Origin: an uncultured Roseibium sp.
GTDB lineage: Bacteria; Pseudomonadota; Alphaproteobacteria; Rhizobiales; Stappiaceae
Assembly: GCF_963675985.1 (NCBI RefSeq)
Contig: NZ_OY780957.1
Coordinates: 1,224,001 to 1,288,000, forward strand
Length of the DNA stretch: 64,000 nt
Direction: 5' to 3'
A model generated the notes under the pieces. The model was given only the letters and a program-made list of their open reading frames with translations, was not told the origin of the DNA and ran no database searches. Position numbers and translations under genes: made by a program. Positions 52,152 through 61,987 of the stretch are shown piece after piece (positions within the stretch are counted from its first letter, which is position 1; the number at the start of each line of letters is the position of its first letter).

Positions 52152-52360
52152 GGAGCCTCTCGATCCATCGGCTGCCGCGCAAACCACGTTGCGGCATGTC
52201 GGAACCCTTGCGCTAATCGTGCCGGAGCGCTGTTGCAAGTGCAAATCGGGCGGTGAGCGATCCCATGGGGCCAGCCTATGTGCCTGGAAATCACGGACTA
52301 AACTGGACAGAGGCCCGGTGAATCCGTAAGTGTTTACCAACAAGCGGCGAGGAGACTGAT

Positions 52361-53581
52361 TTGAATATCAAGCGGGTATTTCAGGTGACAAAGCGCCCAA
52401 ATGCGATGGTTCGCGCCGGTGTTTTGCTGGCGGCAGCCTTCACATTGGCCGGTTGCCAGGGTTCCAGTCTCGGATCCCTTCCAGGCTCGCAGATCACCAC
52501 AGGTCAGGGTCCTGCCGTAACCGGTGAAGTCGTCGGAACCGGTTCTGTCCGGGTCGGGCTTCTGTTGCCGTTGGGTGCGGGCGGCGGTGGTCAGTCGATC
52601 GGAACCGTTTTCCGCAATGCTGCGGAACTCGCCCTGGCGAATTTCCCGAATTCCGACATTCAGCTTCTCATAAAGGATACCCGGGGAACGGGGGAAGGCG
52701 GCCGTGCGGCGGCCCAGTCCGCCATTGCCGAAGGCGCCGAATTGATTCTCGGCCCGGTCTTTGCGCCTGCGGTTTCCGGAGCTGGGGCGGTGGCCCGGTC
52801 TTCCGGCATCCCGCTCGTTGCCTTTTCGACCGATGTGTCGGTCGCATCCCGCGGTATTTACCTCCTCAGCTTCCTGCCCCAGGGCGATGTGTCCCGGATC
52901 ATCGGCTATGCCGGAACCCAGGGCAAACGGTCCTTTGCCGCGCTTGTTCCGGATAACAGTTACGGCGCTGTGACGGAAGCCGCGTTCCGCCAGGAAGTCG
53001 GCCGGATCGGTGCACGGATCGTCAGCATTCAACGCTACAAGCTGAACGGCTCGGATACCTCCGATCTGATTGCCAAGACGAATGCTCTGGCCGGTTCCAT
53101 CAGCAAGATAGACAGCCTTTTCATCCCGGCTGGGGGTGGTGTCGCGCCGCTGGTCATGCAGACCCTGGCGCAAAGGGGAGCGACCAGCGGAGCGGTCAAG
53201 GTTCTCGGCAGTGGCCAGTGGGACGAACCGAACATGCGGAACAATCCGATCATGGCCGGCAGCTGGTATCCGGGCCCGGACGACACCGGCTTCAAGGCTT
53301 TTGCCGCCCGTTATCAGTCCGCCTATGGTTCGGCTCCGCCGCGCAATGCAACCCTTGCCTATGACGGCGTCACCCTGGCGGCCGGCCTGGTTCGCTCTGC
53401 AGGACCGCAACGCTTCTCGACCAGCATTCTCACCAATCGTGACGGCTTTATCGGGATCGACGGCCTGTTCCGCTTCCTCCCCAACGGCCAGAACCAACGC
53501 GGACTGGCGGTTTACCAGCTGACCGGATCGGGTGTGCAGGTGATTTCACCGGCACCACGTGACTTCCGTTCGGGGACGTAA
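52361..53581 (+). CDS. LppC-type lipoprotein (penicillin-binding protein activator family)
   Basis: 406 residues, with TTG start at 52361 preceded by GAGGAGA. It has a signal with lipobox LAGC (Cys at about residue 32). A periplasmic-binding-protein-like fold follows (VRVGLLLPLGAGGG, then LLIKDTRGTGEGG, GPVFAPAVSGAG). In E. coli the LpoA C-terminal domain of this fold stimulates PBP1A. In alphaproteobacteria the exact partner is not established. The rsmI/LppC divergent layout with yraN and gshB nearby matches the enterobacterial rsmI-lpoA-yraN cluster. Confidence 0.88.
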   Translation: MNIKRVFQVTKRPNAMVRAGVLLAAAFTLAGCQGSSLGSLPGSQITTGQGPAVTGEVVGTGSVRVGLLLPLGAGGGGQSIGTVFRNAAELALANFPNSDIQLLIKDTRGTGEGGRAAAQSAIAEGAELILGPVFAPAVSGAGAVARSSGIPLVAFSTDVSVASRGIYLLSFLPQGDVSRIIGYAGTQGKRSFAALVPDNSYGAVTEAAFRQEVGRIGARIVSIQRYKLNGSDTSDLIAKTNALAGSISKIDSLFIPAGGGVAPLVMQTLAQRGATSGAVKVLGSGQWDEPNMRNNPIMAGSWYPGPDDTGFKAFAARYQSAYGSAPPRNATLAYDGVTLAAGLVRSAGPQRFSTSILTNRDGFIGIDGLFRFLPNGQNQRGLAVYQLTGSGVQVISPAPRDFRSGT

Positions 53582-53652
53582 GTTAAGGACCTGACGCGCA
53601 ATTCGGCCCGCTTTTCTAACCGGATACGGGCCTCCTTCTGGAGTAACGCGCA

Positions 53653-54882
53653 ATGCTCGCGGACAAGCGGATCGTCCTGATTATCAGCGGGGGAATTGCC
53701 GCCTACAAGGCGCTCGACCTGATCCGGCGGCTGCGCGAACGCGGTGCGCAGGTTCTTCCGATCATGACCCGCGGCGCCAGGGAGTTCATCACGCCTCTGG
53801 CAGTCGGCGCCCTGGCGGCGGAAAAGGTCTATACCGACCTGTTCGACAGGGAAGCCGAACAGGATGTCGGGCACATTCGCCTTGCCCGCGACAATGACCT
53901 GATCGTGATTGCACCGGCAACCGCCGATCTGATGGCGAAGATGGCCCACGGCATTGCCGACGATCTGGCGACCGCGGTCCTGCTGGCCACCGACAAACCG
54001 GTCCTGGTGGCACCGGCCATGAACCCGAAGATGTGGTCACATCCCGCAACCCGGCGCAATGTTGCCACGCTGGAAGCCGACGGATTGCAATTCGTCGGTC
54101 CGGGCAAGGGCGAAATGGCGGAAAGTGGCGAGGTGGGGATCGGGCGCATGGCCGAGCCGCTGGAAATCGCGGCTGCTGCGGAGACAATCCTGGCCGGCAA
54201 AGCTGGTTCAGAACCGACTGAAAAGCCGCTCGTCGGCCGTCATGTGGTGATCACCTCCGGGCCGACCCATGAACCCATCGATCCGGTGCGCTATATCGCA
54301 AACCGGTCGTCCGGCAAGCAGGGACACGCGATTGCGGCAGCCGCCGCCGCCGCCGGGGCAAGGGTGACCCTCGTTTCCGGCCCGGTAAACGTGCCGGATC
54401 CGGACGGGGTTACTGTCATTCACGTGGAATCGGCTGCGGAAATGCTGCAGGCGGTCAAGACCGCCCTTCCGGCGGATGTGGCCATCATGGCAGCGGCCGT
54501 TGCCGATTGGCGGGTGGCCGGAGAGAGCGACCAGAAGATCAAGAAGGACGGCTCGGGAAAACCGCCCGCGCTCGAACTGGTGGAGAATCCGGACATTCTG
54601 GCGACCATCGGCCATGATGATGCCCTGCGGCCACCGCTTCTGATCGGATTTGCCGCTGAAACGCGGGATCTAATAGCAAATGCGCAGTCGAAACTGCAGC
54701 GCAAGAACGCCGACTGGATCGTCGCCAACGATGTCAGCCCGGAAACGGGGATTATGGGCGGGGACGCCAACACCGTACGCATCGTGACCCGCCAGGGAGT
54801 GGAAGACTGGCCAGCCCTCGACAAGAGGGAAGTGGCGACCCGTCTCGTTGCCCGGATTGCCGGGCAACTGGCTTCGGAATAG
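53653..54882 (+). CDS. coaBC: Bifunctional phosphopantothenoylcysteine decarboxylase / synthetase CoaBC
   Basis: 409 residues. It carries two steps of coenzyme A synthesis. The FMN decarboxylase half (about 1-185) has the HIRLARDNDLIVIAPATADL region and the PAMNPKMW motif. The CTP-dependent synthetase half (about 190-409) has ITSGPTHEPIDPVRYIANRSSGKQG-type segments (seen as about residues 200-225) and NDVSPETGIMG. No gap or frameshift is apparent. It is followed 2 bp later by the convergent dioxygenase gene. Confidence 0.95.
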   Translation: MLADKRIVLIISGGIAAYKALDLIRRLRERGAQVLPIMTRGAREFITPLAVGALAAEKVYTDLFDREAEQDVGHIRLARDNDLIVIAPATADLMAKMAHGIADDLATAVLLATDKPVLVAPAMNPKMWSHPATRRNVATLEADGLQFVGPGKGEMAESGEVGIGRMAEPLEIAAAAETILAGKAGSEPTEKPLVGRHVVITSGPTHEPIDPVRYIANRSSGKQGHAIAAAAAAAGARVTLVSGPVNVPDPDGVTVIHVESAAEMLQAVKTALPADVAIMAAAVADWRVAGESDQKIKKDGSGKPPALELVENPDILATIGHDDALRPPLLIGFAAETRDLIANAQSKLQRKNADWIVANDVSPETGIMGGDANTVRIVTRQGVEDWPALDKREVATRLVARIAGQLASE

Positions 54883-54884
54883 GG

Positions 54885-55685
54885 TCAGGCGGCTTCCGCG
54901 GCGGGAAAGCTGTAATAGCTCATGCTGATCGAGCCATGGGAATAGCTGCGGTGCAGGAGCTTCGCGGGCACGTCGCGGCCGGCGGCGCCCATGGCGAAGA
55001 ATAACGGCAGCAAATGTTCCTCGGTCGGATGCGCCCGCCGGAATTCGGGGGCGCCGTTCAGGTCCGCGAACGAGGAAATATTTCCCTTGCGCAGACCGTC
55101 GTCGATCCACTCGTCGAAGGTCGTCGCCCATTGTGGCGCCGGTGCGCCTTCGCGGTCGATCAGGCGCAGATTATGGGTCGTGCTTCCCGAGCCGATCAGA
55201 AGGATCCCCTGTTCGGCGAGCGGAGCCAGGCTGCGGCCGAGCGCATGTACGCTTTCCGGTGTGCTGCCATGGGGCAGGGAAAGCTCGGCTACGGGAACGG
55301 AAAGCTTCGGATAGAGCAGCGACAACGGCACCCAGGCGCCGTGATCGAGACCCCAGGTCGTGTCTTCCGATGCATTGATTCCGGCCGTCTGCAGCAGGCT
55401 CCTCACTTGCCCGACCAGCTCGGCGGTGGCCTTCGCCGGATAGGTGATGTCATACAGTGGCTTGGGAAAGCCGTAGAAGTCGTGAATAGTCTTCAAGGCT
55501 CCGGGCGCCGAAATTCTTTGACCGTCGGTTTCCCAGTGTGGAGACAGGATGACGATGGCTTTCGGGGTGGGAATTTTCCCACCGAGTTCTTTCAGGAATC
55601 GTTGGGCCGGAATATCGGTCAGGGCCAACATCGGCGATCCGTGGGCCAGGAACAGGGGGGAAATGGCTTCCGATCCGATGGTCAT
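54885..55685 (-). CDS. ygiD: Extradiol ring-cleavage-type dioxygenase (YgiD/DODA family)
   Basis: 266 residues from the ATG at 55685; a 22-residue in-frame extension upstream is dropped. The class III extradiol fold has a metal His in FLAHGSPML (about residue 17), a second in SPHWE, and catalytic regions GLDHGAWVP (about residue 108) and SGSTTHN. E. coli YgiD cleaves DOPA in vitro; the natural substrate here is unknown. The upstream region 55686-55936 holds no gene. Confidence 0.85.
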   Translation of the reverse strand: MTIGSEAISPLFLAHGSPMLALTDIPAQRFLKELGGKIPTPKAIVILSPHWETDGQRISAPGALKTIHDFYGFPKPLYDITYPAKATAELVGQVRSLLQTAGINASEDTTWGLDHGAWVPLSLLYPKLSVPVAELSLPHGSTPESVHALGRSLAPLAEQGILLIGSGSTTHNLRLIDREGAPAPQWATTFDEWIDDGLRKGNISSFADLNGAPEFRRAHPTEEHLLPLFFAMGAAGRDVPAKLLHRSYSHGSISMSYYSFPAAEAA

Positions 55686-55936
55686 GAGCGTCTCTCCACG
55701 ATGCATACCAAAAAATTGGCACTGCATTGCTTGTGTCTTCTTGAACGACAATGGTTCGATTGTCTTGAAGATGGATCCGGCGCCTGTTCAGCAGAAGTGA
55801 GATAAATTTCAAAGGGCCGTTCAATATTCTTGAACAATCGCACATATCAGGCGGAACTATCTGAATTATCGTTAGAAATAGAAAATGCGCGGCCAGTTCA
55901 GCCGCGCATTTCGCTAACGATTCGGTGTTTTGGAAA

Positions 55937-56515
55937 TCAGTAGCCGACGTTGATCAGCTGAACACGCCGGTTGATTTCGCTGTACGGATGGGCCGGATCG
56001 CGCAATTGTTCCTCGCCCAGTCCGACCGCTTCGAGCATTTCCGGCGGAACCCGGAAGGTCGTGATCAGGGCATCGCGGATGGAATCCGCCCGTCTTTGGG
56101 ACAGTTTGAGATTGTATTCCCGGTCGCCCTTGGCGTCGGTGTGTCCGACGACGAAGAACTTCTGACCGAAGAGATAAGGCGTGTGCAGCGCGTCGGCCAT
56201 GATGCCGACGGTCTCATAGGATTCCGGACGGATGCGGGCGGAATCGAAGTCGAAGGTGATTTCGACCACGAACTGGCGCAGCTGGGCCAGCTTTGCCGCG
56301 AGCGGCAGAGCCTGGGAGGCATCGTCTCCAGGGTATTTGCGGATGTTCTCGAGTGCCTGCTTGCGCAATTCGTCGGCGCTGATGTCCACCTTGTTCTGCG
56401 CCCCTTGCAGGGACTGGATAATTTCATCGCGGGATAATTTGGTCTGGGCCGATGCGGGCGCCTGCAACAGGACTGCGGCAATGCCGGCGGCGGCAAGGAA
56501 AGACATGATTTTCAT
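55937..56515 (-). CDS. Exported OmpA-type peptidoglycan-associated protein
   Basis: 192 residues from ATG 56515 (MKIMSFLAAAG); ATG 56527 is an alternative. The N-terminus is a signal peptide (cleavage near ASAQ). A 60-residue helical part follows (RDEIIQSLQGAQ, DELRKQALENIRK), then an OmpA_C domain: VEITFDFDSARIRPES, VGHTDAKGD, NLKLSQRRADSIRDAL. The Asp and Arg of the peptidoglycan-binding site are present. There is no beta-barrel and no lipobox, so it should be periplasmic and bound to the wall. It is downstream of the cysteine-repeat gene with a 25 bp gap. Confidence 0.82.
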   Translation of the reverse strand: MKIMSFLAAAGIAAVLLQAPASAQTKLSRDEIIQSLQGAQNKVDISADELRKQALENIRKYPGDDASQALPLAAKLAQLRQFVVEITFDFDSARIRPESYETVGIMADALHTPYLFGQKFFVVGHTDAKGDREYNLKLSQRRADSIRDALITTFRVPPEMLEAVGLGEEQLRDPAHPYSEINRRVQLINVGY

Positions 56516-56540
56516 GACTTGCTCCATGAATACTTGAAAA

Positions 56541-56960
56541 TTACCGGTAGCCGGCGAGATCAATGGCTTCGTTGCATTTGTTGCTCACGGTGAGCTTGGC
56601 CTTCAAAAGGCAGCGGAGAACGTGACCGCTGCCGGCCTTGACGCCCTTGCACTTCTGAGCGGCGTCGCGAGCGCAGATCTTCGGCACCGCCGCCTGTGCG
56701 GCGAAGCGGGCTTCCAGCAGCGCTGCCACCTTCACCCGGTCGGTATTGCACTGGGCCGAGACCTTGGCCTGGTTCTTTTCGAGACATTGGCCGATTTCGT
56801 TGTTGGCAAGCCTCGCGCTCTTGCAATAGGTCTCGATGTCCTTGCCGCAGCTTGCACCCAGGATCTTGATGGCATCGCCAAATCCGACGGTCTGTGCCAA
56901 GGCAGGCATTGCCAGCCCTATGGAAAAGGCGGCAAATAGTGCCAGAAACATTCTACGCAT
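56541..56960 (-). CDS. Exported cysteine-repeat protein (two C-x7-C-x12-C-x11-C repeats)
   Basis: 139 residues. The start used is ATG 56960 (MRRMFLALFAAFS); a 15-residue upstream in-frame stretch lacks signal character. The signal is cleaved near ALAQ. The mature part holds eight cysteines in two copies with exactly the same spacing, C-x7-C-x12-C-x11-C, starting at CGKDIETYC and CARDAAQKC. This is the pattern of the cysteine-rich GLG1/FGFR-type repeat known from eukaryotic Golgi proteins and some bacterial exported proteins. Disulfides in the periplasm are likely. It is in an apparent operon with the OmpA-like gene, and its function is unknown. Confidence 0.82.
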   Translation of the reverse strand: MRRMFLALFAAFSIGLAMPALAQTVGFGDAIKILGASCGKDIETYCKSARLANNEIGQCLEKNQAKVSAQCNTDRVKVAALLEARFAAQAAVPKICARDAAQKCKGVKAGSGHVLRCLLKAKLTVSNKCNEAIDLAGYR

Positions 56961-57131
56961 TGACGTCTCCCTTGGTTGCTTCAACTGTGGAGCGAAGTTT
57001 TTCACCCTGGGGTATGTGCCGCAAGGAGAATTTCGCTTCCTGGGTTTACCTACGCTGGCAAGCTTGACAAGTCGTCAACGAAAGGCATCAGTCCGGCAAC
57101 CCGCTTCAGCAAACTGACAACGGAAAATTTC

Positions 57132-57581
57132 ATGACTGCACGCCTTGAACTGAAACGCCTTGCGCACGGCGCCGATCTGCCGCTTCCCGCCTACCAGTCG
57201 GATCTCGCCGCGGGCCTGGACCTTCAGGCCGCAGTTGATGCGCCGCTGGTGCTGGAGCCGGGCAAGAGGGCGTTGGTGCCCACAGGGCTTGCGATGGCGA
57301 TCCCGGCAGGGTTCGAAGGCCAGGTGCGGCCGCGCTCCGGACTGGCCGCGAAAAACGGCATCACGGTACTCAACACGCCGGGAACCATCGATGCCGATTA
57401 TCGCGGCGAGGTGAAGGTCATCCTGATCAACCTCGGCGATGAGGCCTTCACCATCGAGCGCGGATCGCGGATCGCCCAGCTCGTGATCGCACCGGTTCAT
57501 CAGGCGGATATCGTTGAAGTGGAAGTGCTTTCGGAAACGGATCGCGGTGAGGGCGGCTTTGGCTCGACGGGCACGAAATGA
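57132..57581 (+). CDS. dut: dUTP pyrophosphatase
   Basis: 149 residues from ATG 57132; upstream open frame has no similarity. It hydrolyses dUTP to dUMP, keeping uracil out of DNA. The five trimeric dUTPase motifs are seen: DLAAGLDLQA, RPRSGLAAKNG, GTIDADYRGE, RIAQLVIAP and the C-terminal GEGGFGSTG arm. In many relatives coaBC and dut are neighbours; here the dioxygenase and OmpA/Cys pair lie between them. Confidence 0.97.
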   Translation: MTARLELKRLAHGADLPLPAYQSDLAAGLDLQAAVDAPLVLEPGKRALVPTGLAMAIPAGFEGQVRPRSGLAAKNGITVLNTPGTIDADYRGEVKVILINLGDEAFTIERGSRIAQLVIAPVHQADIVEVEVLSETDRGEGGFGSTGTK

Positions 57582-57725
57582 CAGTTGCGGATGCAATCCG
57601 GATAATGGTTTTGCCTTTACGGGCATGAAATTGCCAATTGCATTCTTTTGCCCGGCAGTCGGGGTGTCTATGATGACGCCCGATAATTTTTGAACAAGGC
57701 TGAAAGCCGTTCAGGGGAGATGCGC

Positions 57726-58685
<960 letters not shown>

Positions 58686-58693
58686 ACCCAGAA

Positions 58694-59227
58694 ATGGTTG
58701 TCGCGATCGATCCGGAAAAGCGGAAATTCTCGTTCAAATGTGCCTGTTGTGGCGAGATTCACGAAGGCGGCCCGTCATTCAGTTATGATAGGCCGCCCTC
58801 CTATTTCGGCATTCCGGAAGAAGAGCGAGAAGACCGGATCAGGATCAACAGCGATCTTTGCGTCATTGACGGCGAAGAGTTCTGGATCAGGGCGACCCTC
58901 TCGGTTCCCATTGTGGGGACCGAAGATGCTTTTCTCTGGGGTGTTTGGGTCACCCAGAGCAAGGAGAGTTTCGACCGGTATGTGGAGACCTACGAAACCG
59001 ACCAGTCCGGCGACGGATCGTTCGGCTGGCTGATGGTTTCAATGCCAGGCTACGCCCCGGACGACCAGCCCATGATCAGCCTTCCGGTCGATGTTTTCTG
59101 GGGTCCGGAACGGCCGGAGATCCGCATTCATGACGACCAGGATCATCCCCTGGCAGTTGATCAGCGGGACGGGATCAGTTGGGACAGGGCGGTCGAGCTG
59201 GTAACGCTTCTCCTGCATCCGAATTGA
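58694..59227 (+). CDS. DUF2199 protein
   Basis: 177 residues. The N-terminal FSFKCACCGEIHEG with paired cysteines and the following SFSYDRPPSYFGIPEEER are typical of DUF2199. The rest is a compact alpha/beta domain with DGEEFWIRATLSVPI and WGVWVTQSK. Function unknown. It begins 9 bp after cysK and may be co-transcribed. Confidence 0.85.
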   Translation: MVVAIDPEKRKFSFKCACCGEIHEGGPSFSYDRPPSYFGIPEEEREDRIRINSDLCVIDGEEFWIRATLSVPIVGTEDAFLWGVWVTQSKESFDRYVETYETDQSGDGSFGWLMVSMPGYAPDDQPMISLPVDVFWGPERPEIRIHDDQDHPLAVDQRDGISWDRAVELVTLLLHPN

Positions 59228-59265
59228 AGTGTGAGCCATCCGCTCGCGCTCAATGAGGATTCTTC

Positions 59266-59586
59266 CTACCGCACGACCACAGCCGTGCCCGTGGCGCTGA
59301 CCATCAGCATGGAGCCGCCTTGGCCGAGGGTTTCATAGTCGAGATCGACGCCGATGACCGCATTGGCGCCCATGGACTGGGCCTGGGCCTGCATTTCGCT
59401 GATCGCGATCTCGCGAGCCCGGGCGAGTTCTTCCTCATAGGCGCCGGAGCGACCGCCGACGATGTCGCGGATGCCGGCAAAGATGTCCTTGAACAGATTC
59501 GCGCCGAGGATCGCCTCGCCGGTCACAAGGCCCTTGTAATCGGAAATTTCCCGGCCTTGCAGCGTGTTCGTCGTCGTGGTCAGCAT
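59266..59586 (-). CDS. YbjQ-family (UPF0145) putative heavy-metal-binding protein
   Basis: 106 residues from the ATG at 59586 (MLTTTTNTLQGREIS); a 26-residue in-frame extension upstream is dropped. GEAILGANLFKDIFAGIRDIVGGRSG and the C-terminal GANAVIGVDLDYE match the YbjQ/UPF0145 fold, which forms pentameric rings. Metal binding is proposed for the family but not proven. It is between DUF2199 and agmatinase. Confidence 0.9.
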   Translation of the reverse strand: MLTTTTNTLQGREISDYKGLVTGEAILGANLFKDIFAGIRDIVGGRSGAYEEELARAREIAISEMQAQAQSMGANAVIGVDLDYETLGQGGSMLMVSATGTAVVVR

Positions 59587-59678
59587 GCTTAAGTCCCTGT
59601 TTTCAAACTGGTGGCAAAACGAATTCTCTGTACATGGGAAGGATCGCAGACGGGAACAAGTCACTTTCGCCCGTTCGA

Positions 59679-60632
59679 TCAGCGGTGATGCAGGATACGT
59701 CCGATTGTGTTCATCAGGATCTGGGCGGCGAGAATGCCGGTTGAGCCGGTCGGATCGTAATCCGGTGCGACCTCGACCAGATCCAGGCCGACGATATCAC
59801 CGCGTTTGGCGAGGCCGTCGATGAATTCCAGCACCTCGTAATAGAGAAAGCCGCCATGGCTTGGCGTTCCGGTGCCCGGTGCGATCGAGGGGTCGAAGGC
59901 GTCGATGTCGATGGTAAGATAATAGCGTTTGCCTTCCGGGATCCGGGCCAGCATCCCCTCCACCCCGAGCTTGCGGAAATGGCGCACCGACTGGATATCC
60001 GACCCCATCTTCCGGGCGTCTTCATAGCCGTCACGGGCGGTTGAGGACACGTTGCGGATGCCGATCTGGCTCAACCCCGTTACATAGGGCTTTTCCGCGG
60101 CGCGGCGCATGGGATTGCCATGGCCATAGCGCACACCGTGACGCTCATCGACGAAATCGAGATGGGCGTCGATCTGAACCACATGGATCGGATCCTGATC
60201 GTCAAAGGCGTTGATGCAGGGAATGTTGATCGAATGATCGCCGCCGAGCACCACCGGCAGCGCACCGGCGGCCAGGATCTTGCGCACGCCCGCTTCAATG
60301 TTGGCGTGGCTCCGGATCGTGTCGGTATGGACGATGTCGGCGTCACCGATATCGACGATCCGGGTCGTGTCCGCCGGCAGATAGGTGATGTCGTCCTCAA
60401 AGTCGTAGGCGCCGGCATGGCCGAAGGAAAACAGCGTCGAAGCCTCGCGAATGCCGCGCGGCCCCATGCGCGCCCCGGAACGCCACTGGGTGCCGAAATC
60501 GAACGGCGCGCCCAGAACCGCCACATCGGCATCGATGGCGTCCCAGTCCGGCTGATACGGAGACTTGCCGAAGGTGCAGATCCCGACAAAGGGCAGGTTC
60601 AGACGTCCCGATTCATATCCGTGCGATGCCAA
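59679..60632 (-). CDS. speB: Agmatinase/ureohydrolase
   Basis: 317 residues of the ureohydrolase superfamily, which hydrolyses agmatine or another guanidino compound to urea and an amine. The Mn ligands are in GGDHSI (about residue 127), QIDAHLDF and TIDIDAFDPS. The N-terminal GAPFDFGTQWRSGARMGPRGIR is agmatinase-like, distinct from the arginase at 47.2 kb. The exact substrate cannot be read from sequence. No second polyamine gene is adjacent. Confidence 0.85.
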   Translation of the reverse strand: MASHGYESGRLNLPFVGICTFGKSPYQPDWDAIDADVAVLGAPFDFGTQWRSGARMGPRGIREASTLFSFGHAGAYDFEDDITYLPADTTRIVDIGDADIVHTDTIRSHANIEAGVRKILAAGALPVVLGGDHSINIPCINAFDDQDPIHVVQIDAHLDFVDERHGVRYGHGNPMRRAAEKPYVTGLSQIGIRNVSSTARDGYEDARKMGSDIQSVRHFRKLGVEGMLARIPEGKRYYLTIDIDAFDPSIAPGTGTPSHGGFLYYEVLEFIDGLAKRGDIVGLDLVEVAPDYDPTGSTGILAAQILMNTIGRILHHR

Positions 60633-60730
60633 GGCCTTGTCTCCGTTCGTGTGCTTCAGGCTCCCAGCTTAAGCCGCGGCCGACAGGAATTTCACCCCTA
60701 ATTTGGAACGCATCGAAGCGGACAAAAGAA

Positions 60731-60756
60731 AACGCCCGACTGTTCGGCCGGGCGTT
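60731..60756 (-). terminator. Intrinsic terminator downstream of trpS
   Basis: The arms AACGCCCG (60731-60738) and CGGGCGTT (60749-60756) form a perfect 8 bp stem. Read on the minus strand it is followed by TTTTCTTTTG, so it ends trpS transcripts. Confidence 0.85.
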
Positions 60757-60760
60757 TGGT

Positions 60761-60776
60761 CGTTTCACGTGAATCC
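60761..60776. promoter_or_regulatory. parS-like site 6, isolated
   Basis: CGTTTCACGTGAATCC has a 14-base core identical to site 4 (14051) and differs only at the two outer bases. It lies between the trpS stop and terminator, about 42 kb right of oriC and 45 kb from the other parS cluster. Confidence 0.6.
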
Positions 60777-60783
60777 GGAACGC

Positions 60784-61863
60784 TTAGCGTACGTCCAGGA
60801 AACCGATGATTTCGCGGACATCCTTCAGGACCGGGTCGGCGATGGCCGATGCCTTTTCTGCACCGTCCCTGAGGACCTGGTCGATTTCCGCCGGGTCTGA
60901 GGTCAGGCGGCGCATTTCCTCGGTCATCGGCGCAAGCTTGGCGACCGCAAGATCGGCCAGGGCCGGCTTGAACGCGGAGAACTGTTCGCCACCGAAGTCC
61001 TTCAGAACCTCTTCCTTGGTGTGACCGGCCAGGGCCGCATAGATGCCGACCAGGTTGTCCGCTTCCGGACGGCCTTCCAGCCCCTTGATCTCACTCGGCA
61101 GCGCATCCGGATCGGTCTTGGCCTTGCGGATTTTCTTGGCGATGGAGTCGGCGTCGTCGGTCAGGTTGATGCGCGACAGATCCGACGGATCGGACTTCGA
61201 CATCTTTTTGGTGCCGTCCCGCAGGGACATGATCCGGGTAGCCGGGCCGGTGATCATCGGCTCGGTGAGCGGGAAATACAGTTCCTCGGGAAGTTCCGGA
61301 GACGGCGTCGGATTCGGCACGCCGATCCCGAGTTCCTTGATCCTGTCGGCGAAGTCGTTGTTGAACTTCTGCGCGATGTCCCGGGTCAGTTCCAGGTGCT
61401 GCTTCTGGTCGTCGCCGACCGGTACGTGGGTTGCCCGGTAGGCCAGGATGTCCGCTGCCATCAGGTTCGGATAGGCGAACAGGCCAACGGAGGCGTTTTC
61501 CCGGTTCTTGCCGGCCTTTTCCTTGAACTGGGTCATCCGGCTGAGCCAGCCCATGCGCGCCACGCAGTTGAAGATCCAGGCCAGTTCCGCATGGGCGCGA
61601 ACCTGGGACTGGTTGAAGATGATCGACTTCTTCGGGTCGATGCCGGCAGCCATGTAGGCCGCGGTCACTTCGCGGGTCGCACTGGCAAGCTCGCCCGGTC
61701 CCGGGATGCTTGCGGTAATGGCGTGCAGGTCCACGACGCAGAAGATCGTTTCCATCTGGTCCTGCAGGGGCACCCAGCGGGAAACCGCGCCGAGATAGTT
61801 GCCGAGATGGAGATTGCCGGTCGGCTGAACGCCGGAAAAGACACGGGGCTGGAACGCCGTCAT
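60784..61863 (-). CDS. trpS: Tryptophanyl-tRNA synthetase
   Basis: 359 residues from ATG 61863; the upstream in-frame stretch has no similarity. A class I synthetase: the HIGH-like motif is PTGNLHLGNYLGA (about residue 11) and KMSKS is in GTKKMSKSDPSDL (about residue 205). It is the last gene of the glnD-murJ-trpS run. A terminator and an isolated parS-like site follow its stop codon. Confidence 0.96.
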   Translation of the reverse strand: MTAFQPRVFSGVQPTGNLHLGNYLGAVSRWVPLQDQMETIFCVVDLHAITASIPGPGELASATREVTAAYMAAGIDPKKSIIFNQSQVRAHAELAWIFNCVARMGWLSRMTQFKEKAGKNRENASVGLFAYPNLMAADILAYRATHVPVGDDQKQHLELTRDIAQKFNNDFADRIKELGIGVPNPTPSPELPEELYFPLTEPMITGPATRIMSLRDGTKKMSKSDPSDLSRINLTDDADSIAKKIRKAKTDPDALPSEIKGLEGRPEADNLVGIYAALAGHTKEEVLKDFGGEQFSAFKPALADLAVAKLAPMTEEMRRLTSDPAEIDQVLRDGAEKASAIADPVLKDVREIIGFLDVR

Positions 61864-61987
61864 GATGAGTCCCTGGTTTGTAAAGGCCGGTTGGAAGGGC
61901 CCGGGTACGGGTTGTTGTGCGGGGCTACTTAGGTCAGACACAGGCGCTTTTGCAAGCGGCGATGACGGCCAGAGTGTATTCGGCAAC

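Noticed and set aside
54417..54432. parS-like TCATTCACGTGGAATC inside coaBC
   Set aside because: Four or more mismatches to the consensus, including inside the core.
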